Below, piece after piece: positions 36,942 through 45,664 of a DNA stretch of 46,875 nucleotides. The stretch comes from CAZLYK01 sp964563495. Its GTDB lineage: Bacteria; Acidobacteriota; Blastocatellia; RBC074. A program made the translations under genes and the position numbers. The stretch spans positions 1 through 46,875 of the forward strand of contig CAZLYK010000032.1 of assembly GCA_964563495.1 (NCBI GenBank), given 5' to 3'. The notes under the pieces are model-generated. The model did not search any database. It was given only the letters and a program-made list of their open reading frames with translations, and had not been told where the DNA came from. Position 1 is the first letter of the stretch. Each line of letters opens with the position of its first letter.

Positions 36942-39900
36942 ATGGAAAATCTAACAATGCGAAACATCAAATTTAGTCAATTGAAACGACTTGCTTTTGA
37001 AGTGATCACATTGGCTTTATTCCAGGTAAGTTTTCTGACTCATGTCAATGCCCAAACGGAAGTGAAAGGGACAAACGTAACTGAAGTTACAGTCGGAAAG
37101 CAAAATTTGTATCCAGGCGGAGCCTACCGGCTGGTAGGGGACAAGGTTTGGCACGGAACGTATTCCGGCCTTCAAAAGGTTGTCATTTGCAACGAAACCC
37201 GGCGCGACGAATCTTCCGTTTATTTGTCGTGCCCTGAGAACACAACGGTTGTTCTGAACTTGTTGAAAAAGGAAGTCACGGTAACCGGGTTTGCCGGATC
37301 AACTTTGACCCTGGGACCGATAGTGGGCTCTAAAGCGGGGGTTATTGAGCCGGCTAAGGCCCCGACAAGTCCCTCGGATGCCGGCCAGACCGGCGTAGTA
37401 ACGCGACCCGCCGGATCGGCGCCGCCAAAAGCAGGGGTTGGCGTGTGCCCAAACGGTTATATTTCAAATGCAGACCGAGTTTGCGTTACTCGGATATGGT
37501 TCTACGAGCAGCCGTCCGTGACGCTGGAACAGGCGCGCCGTATTGCTGAAACCAACGGCTGGACGGTCGCCAGCCCCGCTCAGATCACCTCCGCCTGGAA
37601 TGACGGCGTGATCGACGCGTATGTGGTTGGCATGCTTTCCGACGGTAATGTCGCCATGCCGATACAGAGAGATTATTCCGGCTTCAAGAGCGGCCCCAAT
37701 TTTGGGGCCAACGGCAAAACGGCTGTTGGATTCTTTTATACACTCAAGGAGGCTGCAGTAACAGTTCAGAAAAGATCGGCTTCGGTTGTTATGGCCGACC
37801 AGGTAACGATTACCCCGGCCGGTCCAACGGTCGTCCAAAAACCATCGTCTGGTACTCCTGTTTCGGGCGCCCTTTCGGGCACCCTTAGCGCGGCGCCTCC
37901 GGATGCCGTCGTCGAGTATTTTTCTGTTTTTCCAAATGCTGAACTTTTCAAACCGATGCATTGCCAAAAGGGGCTCAAGAATTTCATGCTCGACGGATGG
38001 GACAGCCCCTCACGACCGATTCTTGATGAGGCCGCGCGCTCATGGTTAGCAAAGAAAGGGTTGCCGAGCAACTTTCAAACCAAACTTATCAACGACTTGC
38101 GCTCGCGTTCGGCAGAAAGCGATGTGACCCGTTGGGAATTTGCGCCTTTTATGCTTCGTACGGCCTGGCAGGCGCTCGTGTCGCCGAACCCCAATCCGGC
38201 GCAACTCGCTTTCCGGCAGAATTTCGAAAGCTATGCGGCATGCGACGAGAATCGGCTGAATCAGATCACGCTTACCGCTTGGAATCTCCATATTGGCAAA
38301 CGCGACGAGCGAACAGGCCTGATCGCGGCCCCGCAACCGTATAAACCCGCTACATTATCTGTCCTTATGAATACGGGACCAACGACAAAGGGGTTCTTGC
38401 CGCGGGAAAATCCGCTCGAATTGGGATACAGGGGACAAGTTGCAATTAATCTCTTATACAAGCCGATGCTTGTAAAGAACCTGCCCGAATATGACGACCG
38501 TGAGAATTTGCGCTCGCTAGACGAGGAAATGACCAAAACTGCCGCGGCTGTCGGCATCGGTTCTGCGTTCGGCGGCGGCGCAGTTTTCTCAGCTGCGGTC
38601 GGCTCCATTCACGTTTACCTTGGTGTGAAGAAAGCGTTGTTCACGTCTGCCGCAAATGCTGCAATCAAGGCCAACGACCTTGCGGCTGCGGGCGCTAAAA
38701 CGGTTGCGCAGGAAGCCGGCAAAAAGCTCACTCAGGTCCTTACGAGAAACGTCACCGCCAAGATCCTCTCAGGAGCGGCCGGACCTGTTCTGGCCGGGGC
38801 TGCGTTCTTCGCCACGGTATTCGGCGAAGTCGTGGCAGAACACGTTAAAACGGCTGAGTATGATGCGGCGCTCCGTAAAGGCGCCCAATATGTTGTCCCG
38901 CTGGATGTAAAGACATATCTTGCAAGCGGAACTGAGGACGAGATCAATGCTAAGAAAGTCAAGCTCTTCACCCAACTGGTGAAAATGACGATCGCGGATC
39001 CAGCCGACGCAGAGATGCTGACGATGGCATTGCCTGAGTTTCCTTGTCGCCCCGGCGAGATCAGAGAAAAAGCGGGAGGCTATTGCATACGCGAGGTCAA
39101 GTTCCACGCTGCTCCTTCTTTGACCCGCCAGCAGGCCGAAACTGTCGCATTACAAAACGGCTGGCAGCTCGCGTCATCGAAGGAAACCGAAGAAGCGTGG
39201 GAATACCTTTCCCTTGATCTCAATTCCTCTGCAATGATGGCAGACGGACGTTTCGCAATGCCCCTGCAAAAAGACCTTGCGACGCTCAAACGCGGCACAA
39301 ATATCAAGGACAATGCACCGAACCAGGGCTTTCTCTATGTTCAAAAACGCATCGAGTTCCAGCCGGAGAATAACCTGACGCTTGCTCAGGCGCAGGACGG
39401 CGCCGCAAGGCTAGGGGGACGGCTGGCGACGCCGCAAGAAGTGCAGATCGCCTGGGAACGGCACGGGCTTCATAACTTTGCCTATTCGATGATGAGCGAC
39501 GGCCGCTTCGCCATCCCCTTGCAGACTGACGTATCGACATTCAAACGCGGGGCCAACATCGGCGTCACAGGGGGAAACCAGGGATTTCTTTTCGTGCGTG
39601 ACGGCGAGCCCTGGCGGTACTATCGCGGCCAGGAGGCGATGCAGTGCGCGTCCGGTTCGGTCTATGACGCGGGCCTTTGTTACACACCGTGCCGTGCCGG
39701 CTATGGGGGAGTTGGACCTCTCTGTAGCAAGCCCTGTCCGGCAGGCTTTCGGGACGACGGGTTGTATTGCGGAAAACCCGCAGCGTATTCACGCCCGGGT
39801 TATGGTTGGGTTCCAGGCGATCCGCCGCTGCCGAACTATTCCGGCCCAGTCGGACGCTGTGAGACGAACCACGGCAAGGGGAACTGCGAACAGGCTGGTG

Positions 39901-40148
39901 CAGTGATTTACCAGAAATGCAGGCAGGGCTTTTTCGGTATTGGCGATACTTGCAGTCCAAGTTGCCCGACGGGGATGAATGACATTGGCGCCAGCTGCGA
40001 AAAGGACTCTTATCCGCGGGGCGTTGGCAAGCCGGTCAGCGAATGCAAGCCCGGTATGGAAAAGGTGGGCCTCCTCTGTTACCCGTATTGCAGGAAAGGA
40101 TACAACGGCGTTCTCGACTGGTGCTATAACCCAACTGGTGTCAAATAA
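36942..40148 (+). CDS. Large secreted modular protein with three Link-like repeats and Cys-rich tail
   Basis: 1068 aa. AAGGAT precedes ATG 36942; a signal peptide ends at VNAQ (residue 38). Layout: N-terminal beta-type domain (about 45-125, LYPGGAYRLVGDKVWHGTY); a first 85-residue module (185-268); a Cys-poor helical middle (325-500); a Gly/Ala-rich hydrophobic stretch (533-630, VGIGSAFGGGAVFSAAVGS, ILSGAAGPVLAGAAFFATVF); two more modules (717-802, 803-887); and a Cys-rich tail (902-1062). The modules share LTxxQA, GxxLAxxxE, AW, MM/MLxDGRxAxPLQ and a closing NQGFLYV, resembling Link/C-type-lectin-like domains without their cysteines. The tail repeats CPxGxxDIGxxC-like units. Surface binding or a toxin-like role are guesses. 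Confidence 0.85.
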   Translation: MENLTMRNIKFSQLKRLAFEVITLALFQVSFLTHVNAQTEVKGTNVTEVTVGKQNLYPGGAYRLVGDKVWHGTYSGLQKVVICNETRRDESSVYLSCPENTTVVLNLLKKEVTVTGFAGSTLTLGPIVGSKAGVIEPAKAPTSPSDAGQTGVVTRPAGSAPPKAGVGVCPNGYISNADRVCVTRIWFYEQPSVTLEQARRIAETNGWTVASPAQITSAWNDGVIDAYVVGMLSDGNVAMPIQRDYSGFKSGPNFGANGKTAVGFFYTLKEAAVTVQKRSASVVMADQVTITPAGPTVVQKPSSGTPVSGALSGTLSAAPPDAVVEYFSVFPNAELFKPMHCQKGLKNFMLDGWDSPSRPILDEAARSWLAKKGLPSNFQTKLINDLRSRSAESDVTRWEFAPFMLRTAWQALVSPNPNPAQLAFRQNFESYAACDENRLNQITLTAWNLHIGKRDERTGLIAAPQPYKPATLSVLMNTGPTTKGFLPRENPLELGYRGQVAINLLYKPMLVKNLPEYDDRENLRSLDEEMTKTAAAVGIGSAFGGGAVFSAAVGSIHVYLGVKKALFTSAANAAIKANDLAAAGAKTVAQEAGKKLTQVLTRNVTAKILSGAAGPVLAGAAFFATVFGEVVAEHVKTAEYDAALRKGAQYVVPLDVKTYLASGTEDEINAKKVKLFTQLVKMTIADPADAEMLTMALPEFPCRPGEIREKAGGYCIREVKFHAAPSLTRQQAETVALQNGWQLASSKETEEAWEYLSLDLNSSAMMADGRFAMPLQKDLATLKRGTNIKDNAPNQGFLYVQKRIEFQPENNLTLAQAQDGAARLGGRLATPQEVQIAWERHGLHNFAYSMMSDGRFAIPLQTDVSTFKRGANIGVTGGNQGFLFVRDGEPWRYYRGQEAMQCASGSVYDAGLCYTPCRAGYGGVGPLCSKPCPAGFRDDGLYCGKPAAYSRPGYGWVPGDPPLPNYSGPVGRCETNHGKGNCEQAGAVIYQKCRQGFFGIGDTCSPSCPTGMNDIGASCEKDSYPRGVGKPVSECKPGMEKVGLLCYPYCRKGYNGVLDWCYNPTGVK

Positions 40149-40155
40149 TTCAGCA

Positions 40156-40256
40156 GTGTCTTTCAGTGGTACGGTGTGACGTGGCCTCTGCCAATGTCTT
40201 ATCCTCACCTTCGGTATCGAAATTCTTCTAACTGAGGTGATGATGAATACGACAAT
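40156..40256 (-). repeat. Inverted repeat, right copy, of the single-gene unit
   Basis: Reverse complement of the left copy at 36726-36827: starts GTGTCTTTCAG (40156), ends GACAAT (40256). The central 74 bases match exactly. It begins seven bases after the stop of the large gene. Confidence 0.9.
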
Positions 40257-40398
40257 TCCCACGAGTGCTGCCGCAAACTTTTGAATCGTCTTCTTGGCGT
40301 CACTCACACGGTACGGAACGCTCTGCGAGCCTTTCGAATATTTGAGCTGAACAATGACGACCGAGCTTGCCTCGAAAAATGTCGGGCCCTTTCCGTTA

Positions 40399-40693
<295 letters not shown>

Positions 40694-40735
40694 TCGGGCA
40701 AGACCTGTATCTTATTAATTACCTATCTCATCACG

Positions 40736-41128
40736 CTACTTCTTCACCGGTGAAGCTGCAGGACTTGGCGAAGCTGCCGGTGAAGCGGCGGGACTCGGGC
40801 TCGGCGAGGTCGCCAGAGAAGCCGCGGGCGAAGCCGCCGGTGATGGTGACGGCTGCGTCGTCGCCGCTCCGTCGCTGACCACCGAGCTCTGTCCGGTGAA
40901 TCCAGGCAGAGAGAAGAGGAGCGCGATGAGCATAAAGAGAATTGCCGCGAATATGGTGGCCTTCTCTAGCGGCTTTTGAGCGCCGCGCGGCCCGAAAGCT
41001 GTCTGGCTGCCGGCGCCGCCGAAGGCCGCCGCCACGTCTCCCCCCTTGCCCGATTGCAAGAGCACAACCAGGATCAGGAAGATGCAGGTAATAATAAAGA
41101 TACCTTTGAGTATATAAACTAAAATCAA
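40736..41128 (-). CDS. secG: Preprotein translocase subunit SecG
   Basis: A 130-aa inner-membrane subunit of the SecYEG protein-export channel. It starts at TTG 41128, with GAAGG about 9 bases upstream, and the neighbouring ATG choices are absent. Two transmembrane helices (about 4-22 and 58-76) flank the conserved VVLLQSGKGGDVAAAFGGAG and GSQTAFGPRGA. The C-terminal 45 residues are a low-complexity Ala/Pro/Ser tail made of repeated SPSPAASPAA units, longer than in most SecG proteins. It is the last gene after pgk and tpiA. Confidence 0.93.
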   Translation of the reverse strand: MILVYILKGIFIITCIFLILVVLLQSGKGGDVAAAFGGAGSQTAFGPRGAQKPLEKATIFAAILFMLIALLFSLPGFTGQSSVVSDGAATTQPSPSPAASPAASLATSPSPSPAASPAASPSPAASPVKK

Positions 41129-41160
41129 AGCCAGTTACCTTCTCAACAGTAATTGCGAAT

Positions 41161-41919
41161 TTACCGGTCGTAATGCACTATCCGGGCAAAACTCTCGGCC
41201 TCAAGGCTCGCTCCACCCACCAGCGCGCCGTCGATATCAGACTCTCGCATCAAGTCGGATATGTTCTCCGGCTTCACGCTTCCGCCATAGAGTATTCGCA
41301 GATTGTCAGCAGTAGTCGGATCGAACTTCTGAGAAATCCACAGGCGGATGAATGCGTGCATCTGCTGGGCTTGAGTGGGAGTCGCGGTGCGTCCAGTGCC
41401 TATCGCCCAGACCGGTTCGTAAGCGACGATAATACGCATCAGGTGATTAGCTGTCAACTCCATTAAACTGCGTTCGAGTTGTGAGGCGACGACTTCCTCT
41501 TCTTTGCCGGCGTCTCGCTCGGCCAGCGTTTCGCCGACGCAGACGATGGGTGAGAGATTGAAATTGAGAGCCGCTCGGATCTTGCGATTAACGATCTGGT
41601 CGGTATCGCCGTACATGGCGCGACGCTCCGAGTGGCCGATGATGACGTGGGTGCAGCCGGCGTCTTTAAGCATATCACCGCAGACCTCGCCGGTATGAGC
41701 CCCGTGTTTGATCTCGGTCGAGAGATCCTGTGCGGCGACCTTGATGTTCGAGCCTTCGAGGCGATCGGCGACGGCTTTGATCGCCGGGTAAGGTGGGGCG
41801 ACGACGATTTCGCAATGATTGGCGTTGGCGACCAGCGGTTTCAATGCGGTGACCATGGCCACCGCATCCCCGATCAATTTGAACATCTTCCAGTTTCCGG
41901 CAATGATAGGTTTTCGCAT
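41161..41919 (-). CDS. tpiA: Triose-phosphate isomerase
   Basis: A 252-aa TIM-barrel enzyme interconverting dihydroxyacetone phosphate and glyceraldehyde 3-phosphate in the cytoplasm. Catalytic residues are all present: Asn9 and Lys11 in AGNWKMFK, His96 in IIGHSERR and Glu168 in VAYEPVWAIGTG. The phosphate loop LYGGSVKPEN and GALVGGASL are intact. Length is normal. It follows pgk by 27 bases and precedes secG by 32, so the three are co-transcribed. It would process the dihydroxyacetone phosphate produced by the proposed apiose route. Confidence 0.98.
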   Translation of the reverse strand: MRKPIIAGNWKMFKLIGDAVAMVTALKPLVANANHCEIVVAPPYPAIKAVADRLEGSNIKVAAQDLSTEIKHGAHTGEVCGDMLKDAGCTHVIIGHSERRAMYGDTDQIVNRKIRAALNFNLSPIVCVGETLAERDAGKEEEVVASQLERSLMELTANHLMRIIVAYEPVWAIGTGRTATPTQAQQMHAFIRLWISQKFDPTTADNLRILYGGSVKPENISDLMRESDIDGALVGGASLEAESFARIVHYDR

Positions 41920-41946
41920 TTAGGTATTATCCACAAACTCCGTCAG

Positions 41947-43143
41947 TTATTTATCGTTCAATGCGGCTACGCCGGGGAGGGTATCGCCCGCCAGCAATTC
42001 AAGAGTGGCGCCTCCGCCGGTCGAGATATGAGTAATCTTATCGGCCAGCCCCGATTCGTGAATCGCCGCGACGCTGTCGCCGCCGCCAATGATCGAGGTT
42101 GCGTTGTTCCGCTCCGACGCGTCGGCCACTGCCTGGGCGATTGCGCGGGTACCTTGATCGAACGGCGGCTTTTCGAACATGCCCATGGGGCCGTTCCAGA
42201 TAATCGTCCGGGCTTGGCCGATAACTTCGGCGTAGGCGGTGCAGGAAGCCGGGCCGATATCGAGGCCCATCATATCAGCGGGTGTGGCGTCAATGCCGAC
42301 ATTCCGGGCGTGAGCGCCGTCATCGGGATTGGCGGCGATCAGATGGTCGACGGGGAGCATCAGGTTGACCTTGCGCTCCCCGGCTTTGGCGACAAGCTGT
42401 TTAGCCAATTCGGTCTTATCGGGCTCGACGAGTGATTTACCTACCTCCAGACCTCGGGCTTTGAGGAAGGTGTAAGCCATGGCGCCGCCGATCAAGACGG
42501 CGTCGGCCGAGTTGAGCAGGTTTTCGATGACCTGTATCTTGTCTGAGACCTTCGCACCGCCGAGAATGACGACAAACGGGCGATCAGGGTTGCTCAAAGC
42601 TTCGACCAGGTAGCGCAATTCTTTCTCCATGAGAAAGCCGGCGGCGGCCTGCTTGACGAATTTGGTCATGCCCTCGGTCGAGGCGTGCGCGCGGTGTGCG
42701 GTCCCGAAAGCATCATTGACGTAAACGTCGCAGAGAGAGGCGAGCTGCCCGGCGAACTTCGGATCGTTCCCCTCTTCTTCGGCGTAAAAGCGCAGATTTT
42801 CCAGCAGGGCGATATCTCCGTCTTTGAGATTATCGACCACTTTCGCCGCTTCCTCGCCAATGCAATCGGTAGCGAATGCCACGGGCTTGCCGAGCAATTT
42901 GGCCAGGTGGTCGGCCACGGGTTTGAGCGAGTATTTCGGATTGCGCTGTCCCTTGGGCCGGCCCAGGTGCGAGGCCAAAATGATGCGCGCGCCCTTGTCG
43001 ATGGCAAATTGAATTGTCGGAATGGCCGAACTGATACGGGTGTCGTCGGTCACGGTCGCGCCTTCGAGCGGCACGTTGAAATCTACGCGGATGAAGACTC
43101 TCTTCCCAGCCAGGTTTAAATCACGAATTGAAAGCTTGGGCAT
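41947..43143 (-). CDS. pgk: Phosphoglycerate kinase
   Basis: A 398-aa glycolytic kinase (1,3-bisphosphoglycerate + ADP to 3-phosphoglycerate + ATP). The start MPKLSIRDLNLAGKRVFIRV leads into DFNVPL. ILASHLGRPKG, ENLRFYAEEEGND, VNDAFGTAHRAHAST, FVVILGGAKVSDKI, WNGPMGMFEKPPFDQGT and SIIGGGDSVAAI are the family's substrate- and nucleotide-binding segments. Length is normal. First gene of the pgk-tpiA-secG unit; gapA, often next to pgk, is not on this side, where a plus-strand gene diverges. Confidence 0.98.
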   Translation of the reverse strand: MPKLSIRDLNLAGKRVFIRVDFNVPLEGATVTDDTRISSAIPTIQFAIDKGARIILASHLGRPKGQRNPKYSLKPVADHLAKLLGKPVAFATDCIGEEAAKVVDNLKDGDIALLENLRFYAEEEGNDPKFAGQLASLCDVYVNDAFGTAHRAHASTEGMTKFVKQAAAGFLMEKELRYLVEALSNPDRPFVVILGGAKVSDKIQVIENLLNSADAVLIGGAMAYTFLKARGLEVGKSLVEPDKTELAKQLVAKAGERKVNLMLPVDHLIAANPDDGAHARNVGIDATPADMMGLDIGPASCTAYAEVIGQARTIIWNGPMGMFEKPPFDQGTRAIAQAVADASERNNATSIIGGGDSVAAIHESGLADKITHISTGGGATLELLAGDTLPGVAALNDK

Positions 43144-43357
43144 AGTAATACCTCAAATATCTATTGAATAGACAGGATGAACATGATTTATCCAGGATTG
43201 ACAATTCGATGGTGCTCTGAGGTAAGCCGAAAGCTACCATAATTTTTGCGGATGATCAAAACCTGACCGGCGGAATGGACAGGATTCACGGGATTTCAAT
43301 AAGATCTGACAAGCAGGGGTCGATCAGCATAGCTTGGCGGCGGTGGGGAAAACGACA
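43144..43357. other. Divergent intergenic region with short ACAGGAT-type repeats
   Basis: No gene seen. Contains GACAGGAT (43171), ATCCAGGATTGACA (43188) and GGACAGGATT (43277), variants of a short dispersed motif often found between bacterial genes. Promoters for pgk (minus) and the glycosidase (plus) should be here, but I could not place them with confidence. Confidence 0.4.
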
Positions 43358-45664
43358 ATGATCAAAAACCTTTTGCGAGCCTTCACTTATCTGCTCGTCG
43401 TGATCTGCCTGTCAGAGCCGGCGAGTTCCCAATCGGCGGCGTCTTTCGCTGCCGATCACCCGCTCAAGAGCATGAGTCGCTACCTGCATAACCGCGTCCG
43501 ACCCGACGTCGGCGGTGAGGGGCTCTGGATGCCGCAGGTAGATAAGGATCTGAAGGGCTGGCTTAAGCCGCAACCCGGCTTCGTCGGTGATGTTTATTAT
43601 GTTCACGCGACGAACCTCAAGGGACTTTTCGGCTTGAAGTTCTTTGACGGGGCGAACCTTGAGCTGAAACCCGAAGTCGCGTCCCAGGATTGGTATCCGA
43701 CGCACACGGTGACCAGATATCGCGCCGGCGGATTCGAAATCACCGAGACCAAATTGATCACCGATTCCGAGGTTGTCCGGAGCGACCTGTCGGTCAGGAA
43801 CGCCGGCCGGCAACCATCAACCCTGCGGGTCGAGGTCATAGATTTGCTCAAGGGCGAGCCGGTCAATTCGGGACGGATCAAAAGGCTGGTCTTCAGCCCA
43901 ACCACACATTATTTTCGCGATCTGAAGATACAAAAATATTACCGGCTGAGAGGCCGTGGAATCAGCCTCCACGATGACTCGACTGAAGAGGCAAAAACGT
44001 TTCGGCTGGCGCCGGGACAGTCGGACTGGTTTATCATCACCCTCGCTTTCGCGAATGCGATTGAGGATCTGGATCGCATCAGCCTCGAGTCATCTTCCTT
44101 GATCGCGAATGGAAAAGAGTCGGTCGCGCGGATGCTGCACGTCAAAAAATTCGACGACTGGTTCAGGCAAAATGTACCGCCGCTCAGAACATCCGATCCC
44201 GCGCTGGAGAAGATGTACTACTATCGTTGGTACTTGCTCAAAAAATCCAGGGTCGACACGCGCAAGCTTGTCCCCAATCACCCTTATCCGTATCCGGCGC
44301 TTTATGAGGGGCTGATCGGGACGTGGTTCCCCAAGATCATAGGTTTCCCCTTGCCGATGCAGATCCTGGAGGCGCGATGGCTCAACGACAAACGGATCGC
44401 CTATGACCAGGCGCGCAACGCACTGACCAGGGAGGATTTTTTCAACTATCTCAACTGGACGCCGTACGCCTTCTGGCAGCTCCATCTGGTCGCGCCGGAC
44501 CGGGAGTTTTTGAAGCGGGCATTGCCGGCGGCGGAGAATTTCATCAAGCTCGAAGAGGTAAAAGATGAAGACCGGGACTTCCTCCCGTCGGTCTTCGGCA
44601 GTTGGATTACCGGGATGGAATATCAACCGAGTTTTTTCTATTTCACCAAAGAGCGCTGGGATCACACGACGAGCGAGGAATTCAGGCCCGAGCTGGACGC
44701 ATTGAGCCGAGATCCGGGCGTCTACCGCCAGTTCACGGCGATCGAGCGGGTAGACGAGGCGAGCTATTACTTTCTCAACCATGTCGGCGTCGCGAAGATC
44801 GCGCGCGCGTTGGGCGAAGAATCGACCGCTCGTAAATATGAATCGCGCGCGGCTGCGATCAAAAACGCCGTCGATCAAAAGATGTGGGACGGGCAGACGG
44901 GATTTTTCTACGATCTCAATCCCGCGTCTGACGAGAAAGCGCTGGGGGCCAAATCGATCGTCGGTTTCTGGCCATATCTATTCGGCGAGATGCAGGGAAC
45001 AGAGAGGCTTGCGCTCTTCGACCATCTACTCGACCCGGGTGAGTTCTGGACAAAATACCCGGTTGCATCAGCCTCTAAAGATTGTCCGGCCTTTGACTCG
45101 CAGGGCAATTGGATCGCCGGGCCGAAAGCGAGCCCTGAGAAACCGGACTTTTACGTCTGCAGTTGGAATGGGCCGACGTGGATCTTCTCCGAAGCGCTGG
45201 CCGCCGAGAGCCTGGGGCAGGCGGTGCGAATTTCGCGCAGCCCGCGCTTGAAGACGGCTTTCAACGACTTGATGCGCGTTTACACACGGCTGCAATTCGT
45301 CAACCAGGACCTCTCGCTTCCCTGCACCGTCGAGCATTACAACTCTGAGACCGGCAGGCCGGTCCGTTTTCTGGCCGATTACTTTCACTCTTTCTACAAC
45401 GATCTGGTGATCAGGTACTTCGCCGGGGTAGTCCCACGCGAGGATGGGATGATCGAAGTCGACCCTCTGATTGAGGGTGTAGACGATTTTGAGATCCGCA
45501 ACGTGGTCTATCAGAATCATTCTTTGTCGGTCAGAATCAGTAAAAGGCGCGGCTACAGCGTAAGTCTGGACGGGAAGCTCGTCTTCAGCTCTGCGCGGCC
45601 GCAACGGGTGGTGATCGACCCGCTCGGTAAATCTCAGACAAGGAAACCAGCGGATCAAAGATGA
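43358..45664 (+). CDS. Secreted MGH1-type glycoside hydrolase
   Basis: A 768-aa exported protein. ATG 43358 was chosen, with GGGGA upstream and signal peptide FTYLLVVICLSEPASS; an earlier in-frame start adds eight residues. The N-terminal half is a beta-sandwich-like region. The C-terminal half is an (alpha/alpha)6 barrel typical of the MGH1 (mannosylglycerate hydrolase-like, GH63-related) group: YYYRWYLLKKSRVDTRKLVP, EGLIGTWFPKIIGFPLPMQI, GSWITGMEYQPSF, NHVGVAKIARALGEES, KMWDGQTGFFYDLNP and YHSFYND-like FADYFHSFYNDLV. The substrate is unknown; such enzymes usually act on alpha-linked sugars. The stop overlaps the start of an MFS transporter, suggesting uptake of its product. Confidence 0.82.
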   Translation: MIKNLLRAFTYLLVVICLSEPASSQSAASFAADHPLKSMSRYLHNRVRPDVGGEGLWMPQVDKDLKGWLKPQPGFVGDVYYVHATNLKGLFGLKFFDGANLELKPEVASQDWYPTHTVTRYRAGGFEITETKLITDSEVVRSDLSVRNAGRQPSTLRVEVIDLLKGEPVNSGRIKRLVFSPTTHYFRDLKIQKYYRLRGRGISLHDDSTEEAKTFRLAPGQSDWFIITLAFANAIEDLDRISLESSSLIANGKESVARMLHVKKFDDWFRQNVPPLRTSDPALEKMYYYRWYLLKKSRVDTRKLVPNHPYPYPALYEGLIGTWFPKIIGFPLPMQILEARWLNDKRIAYDQARNALTREDFFNYLNWTPYAFWQLHLVAPDREFLKRALPAAENFIKLEEVKDEDRDFLPSVFGSWITGMEYQPSFFYFTKERWDHTTSEEFRPELDALSRDPGVYRQFTAIERVDEASYYFLNHVGVAKIARALGEESTARKYESRAAAIKNAVDQKMWDGQTGFFYDLNPASDEKALGAKSIVGFWPYLFGEMQGTERLALFDHLLDPGEFWTKYPVASASKDCPAFDSQGNWIAGPKASPEKPDFYVCSWNGPTWIFSEALAAESLGQAVRISRSPRLKTAFNDLMRVYTRLQFVNQDLSLPCTVEHYNSETGRPVRFLADYFHSFYNDLVIRYFAGVVPREDGMIEVDPLIEGVDDFEIRNVVYQNHSLSVRISKRRGYSVSLDGKLVFSSARPQRVVIDPLGKSQTRKPADQR

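Larger units (their letters stand above)
36726..40256 (+). mobile_element. Inverted-repeat-bounded 3.5-kb unit carrying one large gene
   Basis: Two ~100-bp inverted repeats enclose exactly one gene, the 1068-aa secreted modular protein, with 114 bases before it and 7 after it. No transposase or recombinase lies inside. The flanking minus-strand fragments look like pieces of an interrupted gene, so the unit behaves like an insertion. It could be a non-autonomous transposon moved by an enzyme encoded elsewhere, or an invertible segment with its repeats as crossover sites. The whole unit sits inside the tRNA-Leu duplication. Confidence 0.68.

Noticed and set aside
39789..40307. Minus-strand 172-codon frame across the 3' end of the large modular gene
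   Set aside because: Only its first part (outside the inverted repeat) looks coding; the rest is antisense to the Cys-rich tail.
44090..44878. 262-codon minus-strand frame opposite the MGH1 glycosidase
   Set aside because: Arg/Asp-rich shadow of a conserved coding region, no start signal.
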